Positions 1-9,886 of a stretch of 64,000 nt of DNA are shown piece after piece. Position 1 is the first letter of the stretch; each line of letters begins with the position of its first letter. The stretch lies in contig JAGOBK010000009.1 of NCBI GenBank assembly GCA_017983465.1, positions 1-64,000 of the forward strand. The letters are read 5' to 3'. The translations under genes were made by a program, and so were the position numbers. Under the pieces are notes generated by a model. That model saw only the letters and a list, made by a program, of their open reading frames with translations. It did not search any database and was not told the origin of the DNA. This DNA comes from Crocinitomicaceae bacterium. GTDB taxonomy: Bacteria > Bacteroidota > Bacteroidia > Flavobacteriales_D > Crocinitomicaceae.

Positions 1-1440
1 CCACTTGGCATATTCCGCAATGAATGCATCATAGAATAACTGAGAAGCATAACTCGCTCCTCTTGGAGTAAAGTGTATGTAATCTCTTCCGGCTAAACCT
101 TGACTGACCCATGAAGGCATCGAATTCCTTCCGCCCATTGCCGCGTATAAATCCCAAAAGACAGCACCCGTTTCATCACAGGTTTTTTTCATTTGGTTGA
201 CGCAATATGGAAGGTATGGATAGGTTTCAAAAATCCCGTTGACCATGTGTGACATGTCACTTGGACCAATCACTAAAATTGCTGCACTCGGACGAATTTT
301 TTGAATGTAATGTACTTGACTTTTGAAACTACGCATGTAGTAACGCACGGAACTACTATCCCTGAACGCATGAACTGAATTTCCACCAAATTGAAGGATG
401 ACTAATTCGGTATTTAATTCGTTGTGCATTTTTCGAAACAATGCGGCATCTCCTGCACTTATTGCATGTCCAGAGGAACCACGCATCGCGACATTCACAA
501 CTTGCACACCGATATCTCCTTCCAAAGCAAAGCCATTAAAAACAGGACTTTTTGTGGTGCTAAAAACAAACTTCAACTTCCCTGGAGTTTTAGGGAAACT
601 CAAATCAAGCGAATGTCCAAGCCCATCTTTAATCAATGAATCTTCATGAATTAACTTATTGTTTTCATATACTTTAACCGCACAAGGTTTAAAACAGGCT
701 GTGTAGAAACAGCGTACTTGATTAAAGTCACGAGCACGTGTAAAAGCTGCTTTGGAAGCTTCAATTTCTATCCAGCCTTCGCTTATTTCTCCACGATTTG
801 TTTTAGCTGTATCGATTAACATTATCGATGCGGAACCCATCGCTCCGTATTTTCGCGTGCTTAACTTTTTACCCCAAAACGAGGTCAAACGTTCGAAATT
901 GCTAGAAAAGGTTTGTTTAAAGGTCTGCGTATTGTATACGTTTGTTGCTGGAATCATTCCTGGCCCATTTCCCCCAAATTGATTTTGAATGCGCTGACGA
1001 ATATATCCGGTCATGCGATCCCCCTCAATCTGTGAATCCCCATAATGGAAAATCGAGATTTTGCGCCCCTCTTCAGAAACTGTTTTTAGTTGGGTGAAAA
1101 AGCGGAATAAATTTTGTTTGGCAACTTCGTTAAGGTGTAGGGATGTCGCACTTTCGGTACTTAAATCACCTCCAGCTGCCAATCCTAATTTTCCGGAAGT
1201 TTTCCCCAGGTGTTTGACCAAACTCTCATTGATATCGCTGGTGTCAACCTTTTGAATGATTTTTGCAATGTCCTTTTTCTCCTGTTTTTTCGGATGCAAC
1301 ACTTCTTCAAAACCTAAAAATTGCCATTTAACGCCTAAGAATTTAGCTCCGCCATTGGGCAATAAAAAAGAGGGAATGAATAAAAGTGAAAGTACTAAAA
1401 TGACAAAAAATAGTACTTGGTATGGACGAAAATTTTGCAC
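1..1440 (-). CDS. SGNH/GDSL-family hydrolase, C-terminus cut off by window edge
   Basis: Reading the reverse strand from 1440 gives 480 codons without a stop, running off the left edge. The start is a GTG at 1440, just after an in-frame TAG. The N-terminus has one hydrophobic segment (about residues 8-27), so the protein is probably membrane-anchored or exported. A block I GDS motif sits in a FHYGDSQIEGD context, and a D-x-x-H pair in DYIHFTPRG near the visible end fits the catalytic block V, with a GGN block in between (QFGGNS). SGNH enzymes are esterases or lipases, often acting on cell-wall or polysaccharide acyl groups; the substrate here cannot be told. Divergent from the yyaL-like gene. 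Family call is firm, function is not. Confidence 0.8.
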   Translation of the reverse strand, partial: MQNFRPYQVLFFVILVLSLLFIPSFLLPNGGAKFLGVKWQFLGFEEVLHPKKQEKKDIAKIIQKVDTSDINESLVKHLGKTSGKLGLAAGGDLSTESATSLHLNEVAKQNLFRFFTQLKTVSEEGRKISIFHYGDSQIEGDRMTGYIRQRIQNQFGGNGPGMIPATNVYNTQTFKQTFSSNFERLTSFWGKKLSTRKYGAMGSASIMLIDTAKTNRGEISEGWIEIEASKAAFTRARDFNQVRCFYTACFKPCAVKVYENNKLIHEDSLIKDGLGHSLDLSFPKTPGKLKFVFSTTKSPVFNGFALEGDIGVQVVNVAMRGSSGHAISAGDAALFRKMHNELNTELVILQFGGNSVHAFRDSSSVRYYMRSFKSQVHYIQKIRPSAAILVIGPSDMSHMVNGIFETYPYLPYCVNQMKKTCDETGAVFWDLYAAMGGRNSMPSWVSQGLAGRDYIHFTPRGASYASQLFYDAFIAEYAKW

Positions 1441-1489
1441 GGATTGATTCTATTCAACAAATATAAGTTTTCTTTGTTTTTAATACATC

Positions 1490-3478
1490 ATGATGACACA
1501 TTCCAATTCACTTATAAACGAATCTTCGCCGTATTTACTTCAACACGCACATCATCCAATCCATTGGTTGCCTTGGTCTGACGAAGCGTTTGAACAAGCA
1601 AGAAAACTGAACAAACTAGTGCTGATCAGCATTGGTTATTCCGCATGCCATTGGTGTCACGTTATGGCGCACGAATGTTTCGAAGATCAGGAAGTGGCAG
1701 ATTTAATGAATGCACACTTCATCAATATTAAAGTGGACCGTGAAGAACGACCAGACGTGGACCAAGTCTATATGTCAGCAGTTCAGCTCATGACTCAAAA
1801 AGGCGGTTGGCCATTGAATTGCATCACTTTGCCTGATGGACGTCCAATTTATGGTGGAACGTATTTTCCAAAGGAACAATGGATCCATGTGTTGAAGTCT
1901 TTGGTTTATACTTTTCAAAATGATAAGGACAAAGTTGAAGAGTATGCCGCCAAACTTCACGAAGGACTCAGCGTCAATGAATTAATTGCGATTCCTCAAG
2001 ATGAACCAAATCTTCAAAGCGAAAAATTAGTGGAGTTGGTCGCACGATGGAAAAAACAATTTGATTGGATGGAAGGAGGAATGAGTCGAGCTCCGAAATT
2101 CCCGATGCCTAACAACTATGGCTACTTATTAGCGCATGGCCAATTTTTCAAAGATGAAAAGCTGCAAGAATATGTTCGCTTAACCTTAGACAAAATGGCT
2201 TTTGGTGGTATCTACGATCAAATTGGGGGTGGATTTACACGTTATTCTGTCGACATGATCTGGAAAGTTCCGCATTTTGAGAAAATGCTCTATGACAATG
2301 CCCAGTTGATGGAATTATATGCCATGGGATATGAATCGTTCCGAGATGATCACTACAAGCAAATCGTTCAGGAGATTTTTACTTGGTTGCAACGTGAAAT
2401 GAAGGATGAATCTGGAGCATATTATAGTGCTTTAGATGCAGATAGTGAAGGAGAAGAAGGAAAATTCTATTGTTGGAATGAAGGTGAATTGAAATCCATC
2501 ATTCAGTCAGATTACTCCCTTTTTGCTGATTACTACGCTGTTTCGAATCGCGGATTTTGGGAAGACGATAAATACATTCTCCTAAAAACCCAAAGTGACG
2601 CTGCATTCGCTAAGAAATGGAATATCCATTTAGAAGCCCTCGAACAAAAAGTTTCCGAATGGAAATCGTTGCTTTTGTCAGAACGTCAAAAACGCATCGC
2701 TCCCGGACTAGACCATAAATGTTTAACTTCTTGGAATGCTCAGTTAATCAAAGGAATGTGTCGAGCATATAATGCATTGCACCAAGAAGAATTTTTGATA
2801 GAGGCGCGAAAAATTGCAAAGTGGATTCTTTCGAGTCAACTAAAGGACAAGGAACATTTATACCATGTTAACACAAATGGTGTCGCGAGTATTGATGGAT
2901 TTTTAGAAGATTATGCACATGCCATCGATGCATTTATTCAGTTGTATCAGCGAACAGGTGAACTCATTTGGTTAGAACATGCCAAGATGTGGGCATCATT
3001 AGTTGAGAAAGAATTTATGCATCCAGAAAGCAAAATGTGCTATTTCACCTCAATCGACACACAACTCGTTGTACGAAAAATGGAAATACATGACAACGTC
3101 ATTCCATCTAGCAATTCAGTGATGGCAAGGAATTTCTTCAGACTTGGAACATATTTTCGAGAAGACAGATGGATCGAATATGCGCGTCAAATGTTAGCCA
3201 ATATGTATGATGGAATGGAGACATATGGCTCTGGATATTCCAATTGGGCACATTTATTATTGGAAATAAATCAAGGATTGGCAGAGGTACACCTCATAGA
3301 AGTTGAAACGAATGAAATCGTTAGCTGGCCAGAAAACGTACTACTTTCGTATCACAAGGAAATCCCCATGTCTGCAAGTTATTCTCCGGGAATTTTTGTT
3401 TGTGCAAAAGGCACATGCTACCCAGCACTTTCAACATTGAAAGCAGCCACGGAACTCATCCAAGAAGAAATCAATTAA
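1490..3478 (+). CDS. YyaL/DUF255 thioredoxin-domain protein with six-hairpin glycosidase-like domain
   Basis: 662 residues, full length for the YyaL/spermatogenesis-associated protein 20 family. The N-terminal thioredoxin-like domain carries the family signature SACHWCHVM (Cys53 and Cys56 in a CHWC arrangement), followed by the conserved DREERPDVD and GGWPLN blocks and then a long alpha-helical region resembling N-acylglucosamine 2-epimerases. The biochemical role of the family is unsettled, so none is assigned. Two ATGs stand in tandem at 1490 and 1493; either may serve. No signal peptide, so cytoplasmic. Its stop codon interlocks with that of the convergent DUF2892 gene in one TTAA. Confidence 0.9.
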   Translation: MMTHSNSLINESSPYLLQHAHHPIHWLPWSDEAFEQARKLNKLVLISIGYSACHWCHVMAHECFEDQEVADLMNAHFINIKVDREERPDVDQVYMSAVQLMTQKGGWPLNCITLPDGRPIYGGTYFPKEQWIHVLKSLVYTFQNDKDKVEEYAAKLHEGLSVNELIAIPQDEPNLQSEKLVELVARWKKQFDWMEGGMSRAPKFPMPNNYGYLLAHGQFFKDEKLQEYVRLTLDKMAFGGIYDQIGGGFTRYSVDMIWKVPHFEKMLYDNAQLMELYAMGYESFRDDHYKQIVQEIFTWLQREMKDESGAYYSALDADSEGEEGKFYCWNEGELKSIIQSDYSLFADYYAVSNRGFWEDDKYILLKTQSDAAFAKKWNIHLEALEQKVSEWKSLLLSERQKRIAPGLDHKCLTSWNAQLIKGMCRAYNALHQEEFLIEARKIAKWILSSQLKDKEHLYHVNTNGVASIDGFLEDYAHAIDAFIQLYQRTGELIWLEHAKMWASLVEKEFMHPESKMCYFTSIDTQLVVRKMEIHDNVIPSSNSVMARNFFRLGTYFREDRWIEYARQMLANMYDGMETYGSGYSNWAHLLLEINQGLAEVHLIEVETNEIVSWPENVLLSYHKEIPMSASYSPGIFVCAKGTCYPALSTLKAATELIQEEIN

Positions 3479-3681
3479 GATTTAATCTTACACGTATTCC
3501 AGCCCAAAAGGGCGTACAGACCACAAAAAGACACGAAAGATGTCAAGATTAAAATGACCGCAACTACAAGTGCAATTGTGTTAAGTGTGAATGGGAGTAT
3601 TCCCAATAACGACACAATTAAAAGTACTGCGGAGATCGCGATACGAATCAAACGATCAGTGTTTCCCATGTTTTTTTTCAT
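3475..3681 (-). CDS. DUF2892 small membrane protein
   Basis: 68 residues. The opening MKKNMGNTDRLIRI followed by two closely spaced hydrophobic helices (about residues 12-30 and 33-55) is the usual form of the DUF2892/YgaP-like inner-membrane domain. In other bacteria this domain occurs alone or fused to rhodanese; here it is alone. It is an inner-membrane protein of unknown function. It lies downstream of the transketolase cluster on the same strand with a gap of about 56 bases and overlaps the convergent yyaL-like gene by four bases. Confidence 0.75.
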   Translation of the reverse strand: MKKNMGNTDRLIRIAISAVLLIVSLLGILPFTLNTIALVVAVILILTSFVSFCGLYALLGWNTCKIKS

Positions 3682-3737
3682 AAACCAAATGTACGTATGT
3701 TATTGGTTATGAAAGCAACCTAAGTTACCTGACTAGT

Positions 3738-4691
3738 TTATCCTTTTCGAGCAATAGCTTTCATGGCAGCGTTGACAACATCTTGTGTATCGATGCCGTA
3801 TTTCGTCATCAATTCCATTGGAGTTCCACTTTCACCAAATGAATCGTTCACTGCTACATATTCCTGAGGACAAGGCAATTCTCTGCTCAATACTTGAGAA
3901 ACAGCTTCTCCTAATCCACCGTTCATCATATGCTCTTCTGCCGTTACAACGCATCCAGTTTTACCTGCTGATTTTAAAATCGCCTGAACATCTAATGGCT
4001 TAATGGTGTGCATGTTAATCAATTCAGCAGAAATTCCTTTCTCCTTCAAAATAGCTAAAGCTTCAATGGATTTCCAAACTAAGTGTCCGCAAGCGATGAT
4101 GGTTACATCAGTTCCTTCTGCCAATACATCCGCTTTTCCAATCACAAATTTTGCGTCTGGTTTCACAAAGATCGGCATCACTGGACGTCCAAATCTCAAG
4201 TAAACAGGACCATTGTGTTCAGCAATCGCTATCGTTGCTTGTTTTGTTTGATTAAAGTCAGCAGGAACGATTACCGTCATATTAGGCAACATGCGCATCA
4301 TTCCGATATCCTCTAAAATTTGATGCGTCGCACCATCTTCACCTAGGGTAAGTCCGGCATGGGAAGCACAAATCTTCACGTTTTTCTGAGAATAAGCCAC
4401 CGATTGACGAATTTGATCGTATACGCGTCCAGTTGAGAAATTTGCGAATGTTCCTGTGTATGGAATTTTTCCACCAATGGTCATTCCTGCAGCTAATCCA
4501 ATCATGTTTGCTTCAGCGATTCCCGCTTGGAAAAAACGATCTGGATTTTCTTTTTGGAAGGCATCCATCTTTAATGAACCAGTTAAGTCAGCACACAATG
4601 CGACTACATCTGGATTCGTGCGTCCTAATTCCGCTAATCCTTCACCAAATCCTGATCGCGTGTCTTTGTTTCCTAGTATTTCAAATTCCAT
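3738..4691 (-). CDS. Transketolase, C-terminal subunit
   Basis: 317 residues covering the pyrimidine-binding and C-terminal domains of transketolase, the half homologous to the E1-beta/DXS C-terminus. The TPP-activating glutamate lies in [13 protein letters not shown], with later conserved blocks [10 protein letters not shown] and YLRFGRP. With the N-terminal half (6046-6888) it would form an enzyme moving two-carbon ketol units in the non-oxidative pentose phosphate pathway. Starts two bases after the stop of the VWA gene, so it is probably co-transcribed with it. Split transketolases are common in Bacteroidota, but the halves usually adjoin; here a foreign gene separates them. Confidence 0.92.
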   Translation of the reverse strand: MEFEILGNKDTRSGFGEGLAELGRTNPDVVALCADLTGSLKMDAFQKENPDRFFQAGIAEANMIGLAAGMTIGGKIPYTGTFANFSTGRVYDQIRQSVAYSQKNVKICASHAGLTLGEDGATHQILEDIGMMRMLPNMTVIVPADFNQTKQATIAIAEHNGPVYLRFGRPVMPIFVKPDAKFVIGKADVLAEGTDVTIIACGHLVWKSIEALAILKEKGISAELINMHTIKPLDVQAILKSAGKTGCVVTAEEHMMNGGLGEAVSQVLSRELPCPQEYVAVNDSFGESGTPMELMTKYGIDTQDVVNAAMKAIARKG

Positions 4692-4693
4692 AA

Positions 4694-6046
4694 CTATAAA
4701 TTTAATAAGAGTGTTTTATTTGAATCAATTCTAAACTTTTTTTCTTTAGTATATGCGCTAGACTTTTGGTCTTTTTCGCGGTAAACAATTTTATAATTCC
4801 CTGGTTGTAAGGACCATTTTCCTTCCAATGGACCTTCATCCATATTGCAAACCCATTCCCACTGATTGGCTTGACGTTCATAAAAAATTTGTCCGACGCT
4901 TGCCTTCACAACAGTGTATTGAAATATTCCCGCTGGAACGACGTCAACAAACGTTGTTTTACTTTGAGTAATTTCCACGCGTTGATAGGTTCTCGGCAAG
5001 GTGAAAATCTCTAGGTCATATGTCCCCACAAGGTATTTTTGGGTGGAATTTAAATTTTGTGCATGCAGTGTTTTACTGTCGTCTTTCAAGGAAACACGAA
5101 GTTGAAAACTTGGATTTTGTGTGTTTTTTGTCGCTGTGAACTTCAAGTATCCTTGAGGTGCATCCAGAACGATTGTATTATGTGTATGTTTTTGCAGGAC
5201 AATCCCTTTTTTCTCCAATTTAGGAAGCGTGTTCACCACTAAATCATATTTTACTTCTGGATCCAAGACCAAGGTATCTGGAAGGTTTTTGCGATTTAGT
5301 GTATGTGTAAACGTGTATTTTAAGTTGGATGTTCCACTTTCGTAAAAGAACAACGTGACATTAGTTTCAAGTGGTTTTTTCGCGATGTCATTTAAGTTCA
5401 CTTGAACCGTGGTATTCACCAGTGTCTTTGAGACGATTGCTGATAAAACATTTCTGAACGACTCCTTGCTTTCAGCATCAGAATAAGCACCAATACAATC
5501 AAACTTATCTAAGTAGGATAAATCCATCCCTAAACCAATGACAAATGGAGTGACTTTGACACCTTTATCCTTTAGCTTACGGGCAATGATACACGGATCA
5601 TTATCACACGATTCGAGTCCGTCAGTGATTAAAATGATGTAGTTTCTGGCAAGTGTATCGGGAAAATCACCAGCTGCCGCTTCGAGTGAACGCGCGATGG
5701 GAGTAGATCCTTTTGCTTGTATAGACTTTACCTTCGTTTTGATTGCATCCACAGTATTGATGCCAAAGGGAACCTCTAATTTGGTATCGTTACAGTCTTG
5801 ATAGGTATTCGTAACTGGAGTTTGATGACCGTAAACGCGCAAAGCAATTTCCAAATTTGGAATCCCTCTCAACTTCTCCACTTCTTGAATCAACACTTCT
5901 TTCGCTGCTTCCATGCGCGTTTGGTTATTATTCCAATCGACATTCATGCTATTTGAAGCATCCAGAATAAACAATATACGCGTGTTTTTTTGCGTCCAGC
6001 CGAAGCTAGAAAGAAAAACAAACAATACGCATATCCACTGTTTCAT
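4694..6046 (-). CDS. Secreted von Willebrand factor A-domain protein
   Basis: 450 residues with a signal peptide ([19 protein letters not shown]) and then a VWA domain (about residues 22-210). The metal-ion-dependent adhesion site is complete: D-x-S-x-S at 29-33, a threonine in GSTPIARSL, and an aspartate in ITDGLESCD. The rest is beta-rich, possibly Ig-like repeats, with no T9SS tail recognised. VWA domains mediate protein-protein contacts; the partner is unknown. Its ATG overlaps the stop of the transketolase N-subunit by one base (TAATG) and its stop is two bases from the C-subunit start, so all three are likely one transcript. An exported protein inside a cytoplasmic-enzyme operon is odd. 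Confidence 0.85.
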   Translation of the reverse strand: MKQWICVLFVFLSSFGWTQKNTRILFILDASNSMNVDWNNNQTRMEAAKEVLIQEVEKLRGIPNLEIALRVYGHQTPVTNTYQDCNDTKLEVPFGINTVDAIKTKVKSIQAKGSTPIARSLEAAAGDFPDTLARNYIILITDGLESCDNDPCIIARKLKDKGVKVTPFVIGLGMDLSYLDKFDCIGAYSDAESKESFRNVLSAIVSKTLVNTTVQVNLNDIAKKPLETNVTLFFYESGTSNLKYTFTHTLNRKNLPDTLVLDPEVKYDLVVNTLPKLEKKGIVLQKHTHNTIVLDAPQGYLKFTATKNTQNPSFQLRVSLKDDSKTLHAQNLNSTQKYLVGTYDLEIFTLPRTYQRVEITQSKTTFVDVVPAGIFQYTVVKASVGQIFYERQANQWEWVCNMDEGPLEGKWSLQPGNYKIVYREKDQKSSAYTKEKKFRIDSNKTLLLNL

Positions 6047-6888
6047 TAATAGTCGCCTAACGATTCTTCAAGTTGTGCTAACGCTGCGGTAAGTTGTTCT
6101 GCATTTGGAGCAACTCCATGCCATTTGTGAGACCCCATCATGTAGTCAACACCTTGACCCATTTCTGTTTTCATAATAATCACTACTGGCTTTCCTTTTC
6201 CGCACAACGCTTTTGCTGCAGTCATTTTCGCACGGATATCTTCGAACTGATGTCCGTCCATCTCCAATACTTCCCAACCGAATGCCAACCATTTTTGTGC
6301 CAAGTTTCCTAAAGACATTACATCTTCTACATCTCCGTCAATTTGACGTCCGTTATAATCAATTGTTGCGATGAGGTTGTCTACCTTGTTTGCTGCAGCA
6401 TACATAGCCGCTTCCCAAATTTGACCTTCTTGTAATTCTCCGTCGCCATGCAATGTGTAAACGATTCCTTTGTCACCTGTTAACTTTTTCACCTGAGCAG
6501 CTCCTGCCGCTACAGAAAGACCTTGTCCTAATGAACCAGAGGCCATACGGATTCCAGGTAGTTTTTTATCTGTGGAAGGGTGTCCTTGTAAACGACTAGA
6601 TAACTTTCTAAACGTCCCTAATTCTGCTACTGGGAAATAACCAGCTCTTGCTAAAACACTATACCAAACTGGTGAAATGTGTCCATTCGACAAGAAAAAC
6701 AAATCTTCACCAATACCATCCATGTCAAAAGACTCGGCATTGAAGTTCATTTGCTCAAAATACAAAAAGCTTAAAAAATCGGCACAGCCAAGTGATCCTC
6801 CAGGGTGGCCTGAATTAACTGCTGAAACCATACGAACGATGTCTCTTCTTACTTGAGAAGCTACTTTTTCTAATGCTGAATTCTCCAT
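6046..6888 (-). CDS. Transketolase, N-terminal (TPP-binding) subunit
   Basis: 280 residues, matching the first third to half of a full transketolase. The thiamine diphosphate motif is visible as GDG at 148-150 followed by Asn179, with EGQIWEA in between, and the substrate-region block NSGHPGGSLG at about 25-34. It pairs with the C-terminal subunit at 3738-4691. First gene of the three-gene unit, with a candidate promoter at 6917-6947. Its stop overlaps the VWA start by one base, implying translational coupling. Confidence 0.92.
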   Translation of the reverse strand: MENSALEKVASQVRRDIVRMVSAVNSGHPGGSLGCADFLSFLYFEQMNFNAESFDMDGIGEDLFFLSNGHISPVWYSVLARAGYFPVAELGTFRKLSSRLQGHPSTDKKLPGIRMASGSLGQGLSVAAGAAQVKKLTGDKGIVYTLHGDGELQEGQIWEAAMYAAANKVDNLIATIDYNGRQIDGDVEDVMSLGNLAQKWLAFGWEVLEMDGHQFEDIRAKMTAAKALCGKGKPVVIIMKTEMGQGVDYMMGSHKWHGVAPNAEQLTAALAQLEESLGDY

Positions 6889-6916
6889 GAATTTTAACTA
6901 AGGAATTATGTTTTGA

Positions 6917-6947
6917 CAAAATTAAGTTTTATTAACTTAGCATGAAA
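6917..6947 (-). promoter_or_regulatory. Candidate promoter of the transketolase/VWA operon
   Basis: On the reverse strand TAATTTTG (6924 to 6917) fits the Bacteroidota -7 consensus TAnnTTTG exactly, and TTTC lies 19 bases upstream where TTTG is expected. The predicted transcript start is about 20-25 bases before the ATG at 6888. Confidence 0.45.
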
Positions 6948-7017
6948 TTGAAATATTTGAACATTAGGTACAACTTTTCAACGATAATAAACGTCTTGTC
7001 GACACAAAACTGAATTC

Positions 7018-7386
7018 ATGAAAAAAGGTTTACTCGTTATCTTACTTGCATTTGCCCAGCAATTTGTTGCTCAGAAGGCAAGTCCAGCTTTAGCAAAAAG
7101 TTATTCAAAAACGGAATTACAAGCATTTGAACAAGACGGACAAGGGACGATAAACGTCCTCAACTATGCGATAGACCATGCTTGTTACACAGTTGTGATT
7201 CCAGAAGGTAAAGATGTAAGTCAATTCCCATCTATTTCCGTGAAATCAAAAAAAGACCTTCGTTTTACGGACTATCAATTGCAAATTAAAGACCGCACAC
7301 AATATTTCAAAATAGAAGGCAGCAATGAACTTTTGGTCGTAAAGTCCATCAACATCCTTAAGTTAGAAATGCAAAACAAGAACTAA
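7018..7386 (+). CDS. Small exported protein of unknown function
   Basis: 122 residues with a signal peptide (about residues 1-18, ending in FVAQ). I do not recognise a domain; the mature part alternates polar and hydrophobic residues in a way that suggests beta strands. The stop and the next ATG share one base (TAATG), so it is translationally coupled to the large T9SS protein that follows and may assist or modify it. Similar small genes upstream of adhesin-like T9SS proteins occur in this phylum, but that is inference. Confidence 0.7.
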   Translation: MKKGLLVILLAFAQQFVAQKASPALAKSYSKTELQAFEQDGQGTINVLNYAIDHACYTVVIPEGKDVSQFPSISVKSKKDLRFTDYQLQIKDRTQYFKIEGSNELLVVKSINILKLEMQNKN

Positions 7387-9854
7387 TGACAAAAAAAATA
7401 CTCTTCATTTTATTCGTTGCTCTTGCTCATTTGGGTTTCTCGCAAGTAACATTAACGATTGCGGATCCCGATTATAGCCAGACAAATCCTTTAAACTGTG
7501 CAGGTATTGTTCCAACAGGTGGAACAAACTTCATTGACGGTGTCGGGAATTATTTACCGAATACGGATCAGACATTGGTACTTTGTCCAGATTTAACACA
7601 AGGATCAAAAGTTTCGATTTCTTTTGCGACGAATATTGGTTTCGAGTTTGACATTCATCCAACGGATACCTTGTACGTGTACGATGGTCCGTCCACAAGC
7701 TCACCATTATTAGGAGCCTATAATTCGGGGACTAATCCGGTTGGATTCTTTGTTCAAGCATCTTTCCAAAATAATCCATCTGGATGTTTAACCCTGCGCT
7801 TCCGATCCAATGGTGTAAGTGAAGGAACTGGATGGGTAGCAAATGTTGCATGTGGCAATCCACCTCAACCAATTGTACCACATATTGAAGCCTTTAAAAA
7901 TGGAGTTGGAACGAATATTTTAAATCCGCTAGATACAGGATACGTTGATTTATGTTTGGGAGATTCCGTTTTATTTACTGCAACGCCTTTGTTCCCATAT
8001 TCATTTGAAAACACGAATACTGGATACTCACAAACAGTTGCAAACTGTAACTATACTTGGACAATCGGTGGCGTAGGACAGTTTACCGGAAGTTCTGTTT
8101 GGTTCACCCCACCAGCTCAATCTGGTTATTATGTGGATTTAAAAGTTCAAGATGCTTTCCCGCATCAAGCAAATATTTTCTGCAAAGTAAGGGTTTCCCA
8201 AACACCATTTTTTACTGGTACGGGCCCACTAGCTGACACAGTTTGTCTCGGAGTCAGCACAAACTTGATTGGAGGGGTGACGGCAACGGATACAGTTGGA
8301 ATCGATATCCCAGGCGGAGAATTTCAAATTGGAGGTGTTTTCGCAGGTTTAACCTTCTTGCCAGATGGAGCAGGACAAACCTATTCATCTGTTGTACCTA
8401 TGTCTGGATTTGATTCAACTGCTGTGATTACTTCCGCAAATGATTTTGATGAATTGTGTATCGATATCGAACACTCGTATATCGGAGATATTGAAATTGC
8501 GTTGACTTGTCCGAATGGAACAACCGTCTCCTTGATGAATGCATACAATCAAACGCCTTTCGGTTGGAATGAATTGGTCCCAGGTGGTTGCGGAAACGGA
8601 ATCGGAACCTTCCTTGGAAATGATACAAATATTGATGGCGGTAATCCAGGGACACCTGTTTGGACCTACTGTTTCTCGCCTACCAACGCTACTCTCGGAA
8701 CCATTTGTGCGGAAGAAGCGTTGAATAATACAGTGATCAATTCATATGGATTTGCTTCCATGAACCCAAATGGAGTGTATTTACCAGATGGTGACTTCAA
8801 TCAATTTGCTGGATGTCCGATTAATGGTCCATGGACCGTTTCTGTTCAAGATAACCAAGGAGTTGATGATGGATACATTTTCCAATGGGCGATTTATTTC
8901 AATGCGTCATTGTATCCTGAATCTGAGGGATATCAGAACATTGTCATGGGAGATTTTTGGTCTCCGGACCCATCAATTATTTCTGGTCAAACGGATACTT
9001 TGATTGTAATTCAGCCTAGTGTAACGGGTAATACGAACTACACTTATAATGTAACTGATAATTTTGGCTGTCAGTATGACACGACAGTTACGCTTTACGT
9101 GTTACCAACTCCTGCGATTTTTGACGATACAATTGCCTGCAACTACGCTTACCAAGTGCAAAATACCTTTTCTTACAGCGGTGGCGTTTGGGCATGTGCA
9201 GATACGTCTGTTCATTTTTTACCAAGTAACTTGGTCGAGAACCCTGAGATTAGTACCATGCAAGTCGGTGGAATATTTGACGTGATGTACATCGATAACT
9301 CGTGTAATGACACCATCATTTCACAAATTGAATTCCCACCATATATTTACACAGAATTACTAGATACTGCGATTTGTAAAAATGCCAATTTTGAATTAAG
9401 TCCTTTAATGGTGAATTCTCAACCGTTACAACCTGGATACAATCCATTGCAGACCTTCGTTTGGGGTGACGCTTACAACGCTGTTCCACGTATTGTGAAT
9501 GAACCGGGAGATTATACATTCTTCTTATCAAATGTATGTTATACTGTTTCAGATATCGCTACAATTACCGTTAAACCGTGTGACATTACTGCACCGAATA
9601 TCATTTCTCTTTCTTCGCAAGTGGGCAATGAAACATTCTTTGTGGAGTATGATGGCATTGCAGAATTTCAGTGTTACATTCTCAATCGTTGGGGAAATGT
9701 AATTTATGAATATACTGATCCTGCTGGACATTGGGATGGAAAAACAAGTTCTGGAGACATCGTAGAAGAAGGAACTTACTTCTACCGTATTGATGCCGTT
9801 TTCGAAGGTGGAGAAAAGATACAAAAACACGGATTTGTCGTTGTGAAATACTAG
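7386..9854 (+). CDS. Large surface protein with CUB-like and P domains and a T9SS type B C-terminal domain
   Basis: 822 residues. Signal peptide about 1-19 (MTKKILFILFVALAHLGFSQ). Next comes a CUB-like region (about 25-155, with LYVYDGPS and later GWVANVAC), then a proprotein-convertase-type P domain (about 300-512, with CIDIEHSYIGDIEIAL and WTVSVQDNQGVDDG). The gliding-motility-associated C-terminal domain (about 735-822, with NRWGNVIYEY and EEGTYFYRIDA) is the type B sorting signal for type IX secretion. The protein should therefore be exported to the cell surface or medium. No catalytic protease domain is visible, so an adhesin or scaffold role is more likely than an enzyme. Confidence 0.9.
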   Translation: MTKKILFILFVALAHLGFSQVTLTIADPDYSQTNPLNCAGIVPTGGTNFIDGVGNYLPNTDQTLVLCPDLTQGSKVSISFATNIGFEFDIHPTDTLYVYDGPSTSSPLLGAYNSGTNPVGFFVQASFQNNPSGCLTLRFRSNGVSEGTGWVANVACGNPPQPIVPHIEAFKNGVGTNILNPLDTGYVDLCLGDSVLFTATPLFPYSFENTNTGYSQTVANCNYTWTIGGVGQFTGSSVWFTPPAQSGYYVDLKVQDAFPHQANIFCKVRVSQTPFFTGTGPLADTVCLGVSTNLIGGVTATDTVGIDIPGGEFQIGGVFAGLTFLPDGAGQTYSSVVPMSGFDSTAVITSANDFDELCIDIEHSYIGDIEIALTCPNGTTVSLMNAYNQTPFGWNELVPGGCGNGIGTFLGNDTNIDGGNPGTPVWTYCFSPTNATLGTICAEEALNNTVINSYGFASMNPNGVYLPDGDFNQFAGCPINGPWTVSVQDNQGVDDGYIFQWAIYFNASLYPESEGYQNIVMGDFWSPDPSIISGQTDTLIVIQPSVTGNTNYTYNVTDNFGCQYDTTVTLYVLPTPAIFDDTIACNYAYQVQNTFSYSGGVWACADTSVHFLPSNLVENPEISTMQVGGIFDVMYIDNSCNDTIISQIEFPPYIYTELLDTAICKNANFELSPLMVNSQPLQPGYNPLQTFVWGDAYNAVPRIVNEPGDYTFFLSNVCYTVSDIATITVKPCDITAPNIISLSSQVGNETFFVEYDGIAEFQCYILNRWGNVIYEYTDPAGHWDGKTSSGDIVEEGTYFYRIDAVFEGGEKIQKHGFVVVKY

Positions 9855-9869
9855 GATTGACTACTTTTG
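9841..9869 (+). promoter_or_regulatory. Candidate hutU promoter
   Basis: TACTTTTG at 9862-9869 fits TAnnTTTG; a TTG at 9841-9843 lies 18 bases upstream, one base short of the usual 19-21. The upstream element overlaps the end of the T9SS gene. hutU starts 17 bases after the -7 element. Confidence 0.5.
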
Positions 9870-9886
9870 TTCAAAATTGAACAACT

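Noticed and set aside
398..1447. Several short forward reading frames at the left edge
   Set aside because: They lie opposite an uninterrupted reverse-strand SGNH hydrolase with clear catalytic blocks.
4000..4030. Third copy of the crtY/rhodopsin upstream motif
   Set aside because: An 11-base partial match lies within the transketolase coding sequence, lacks the TTTAAACAA block, and is best taken as chance.
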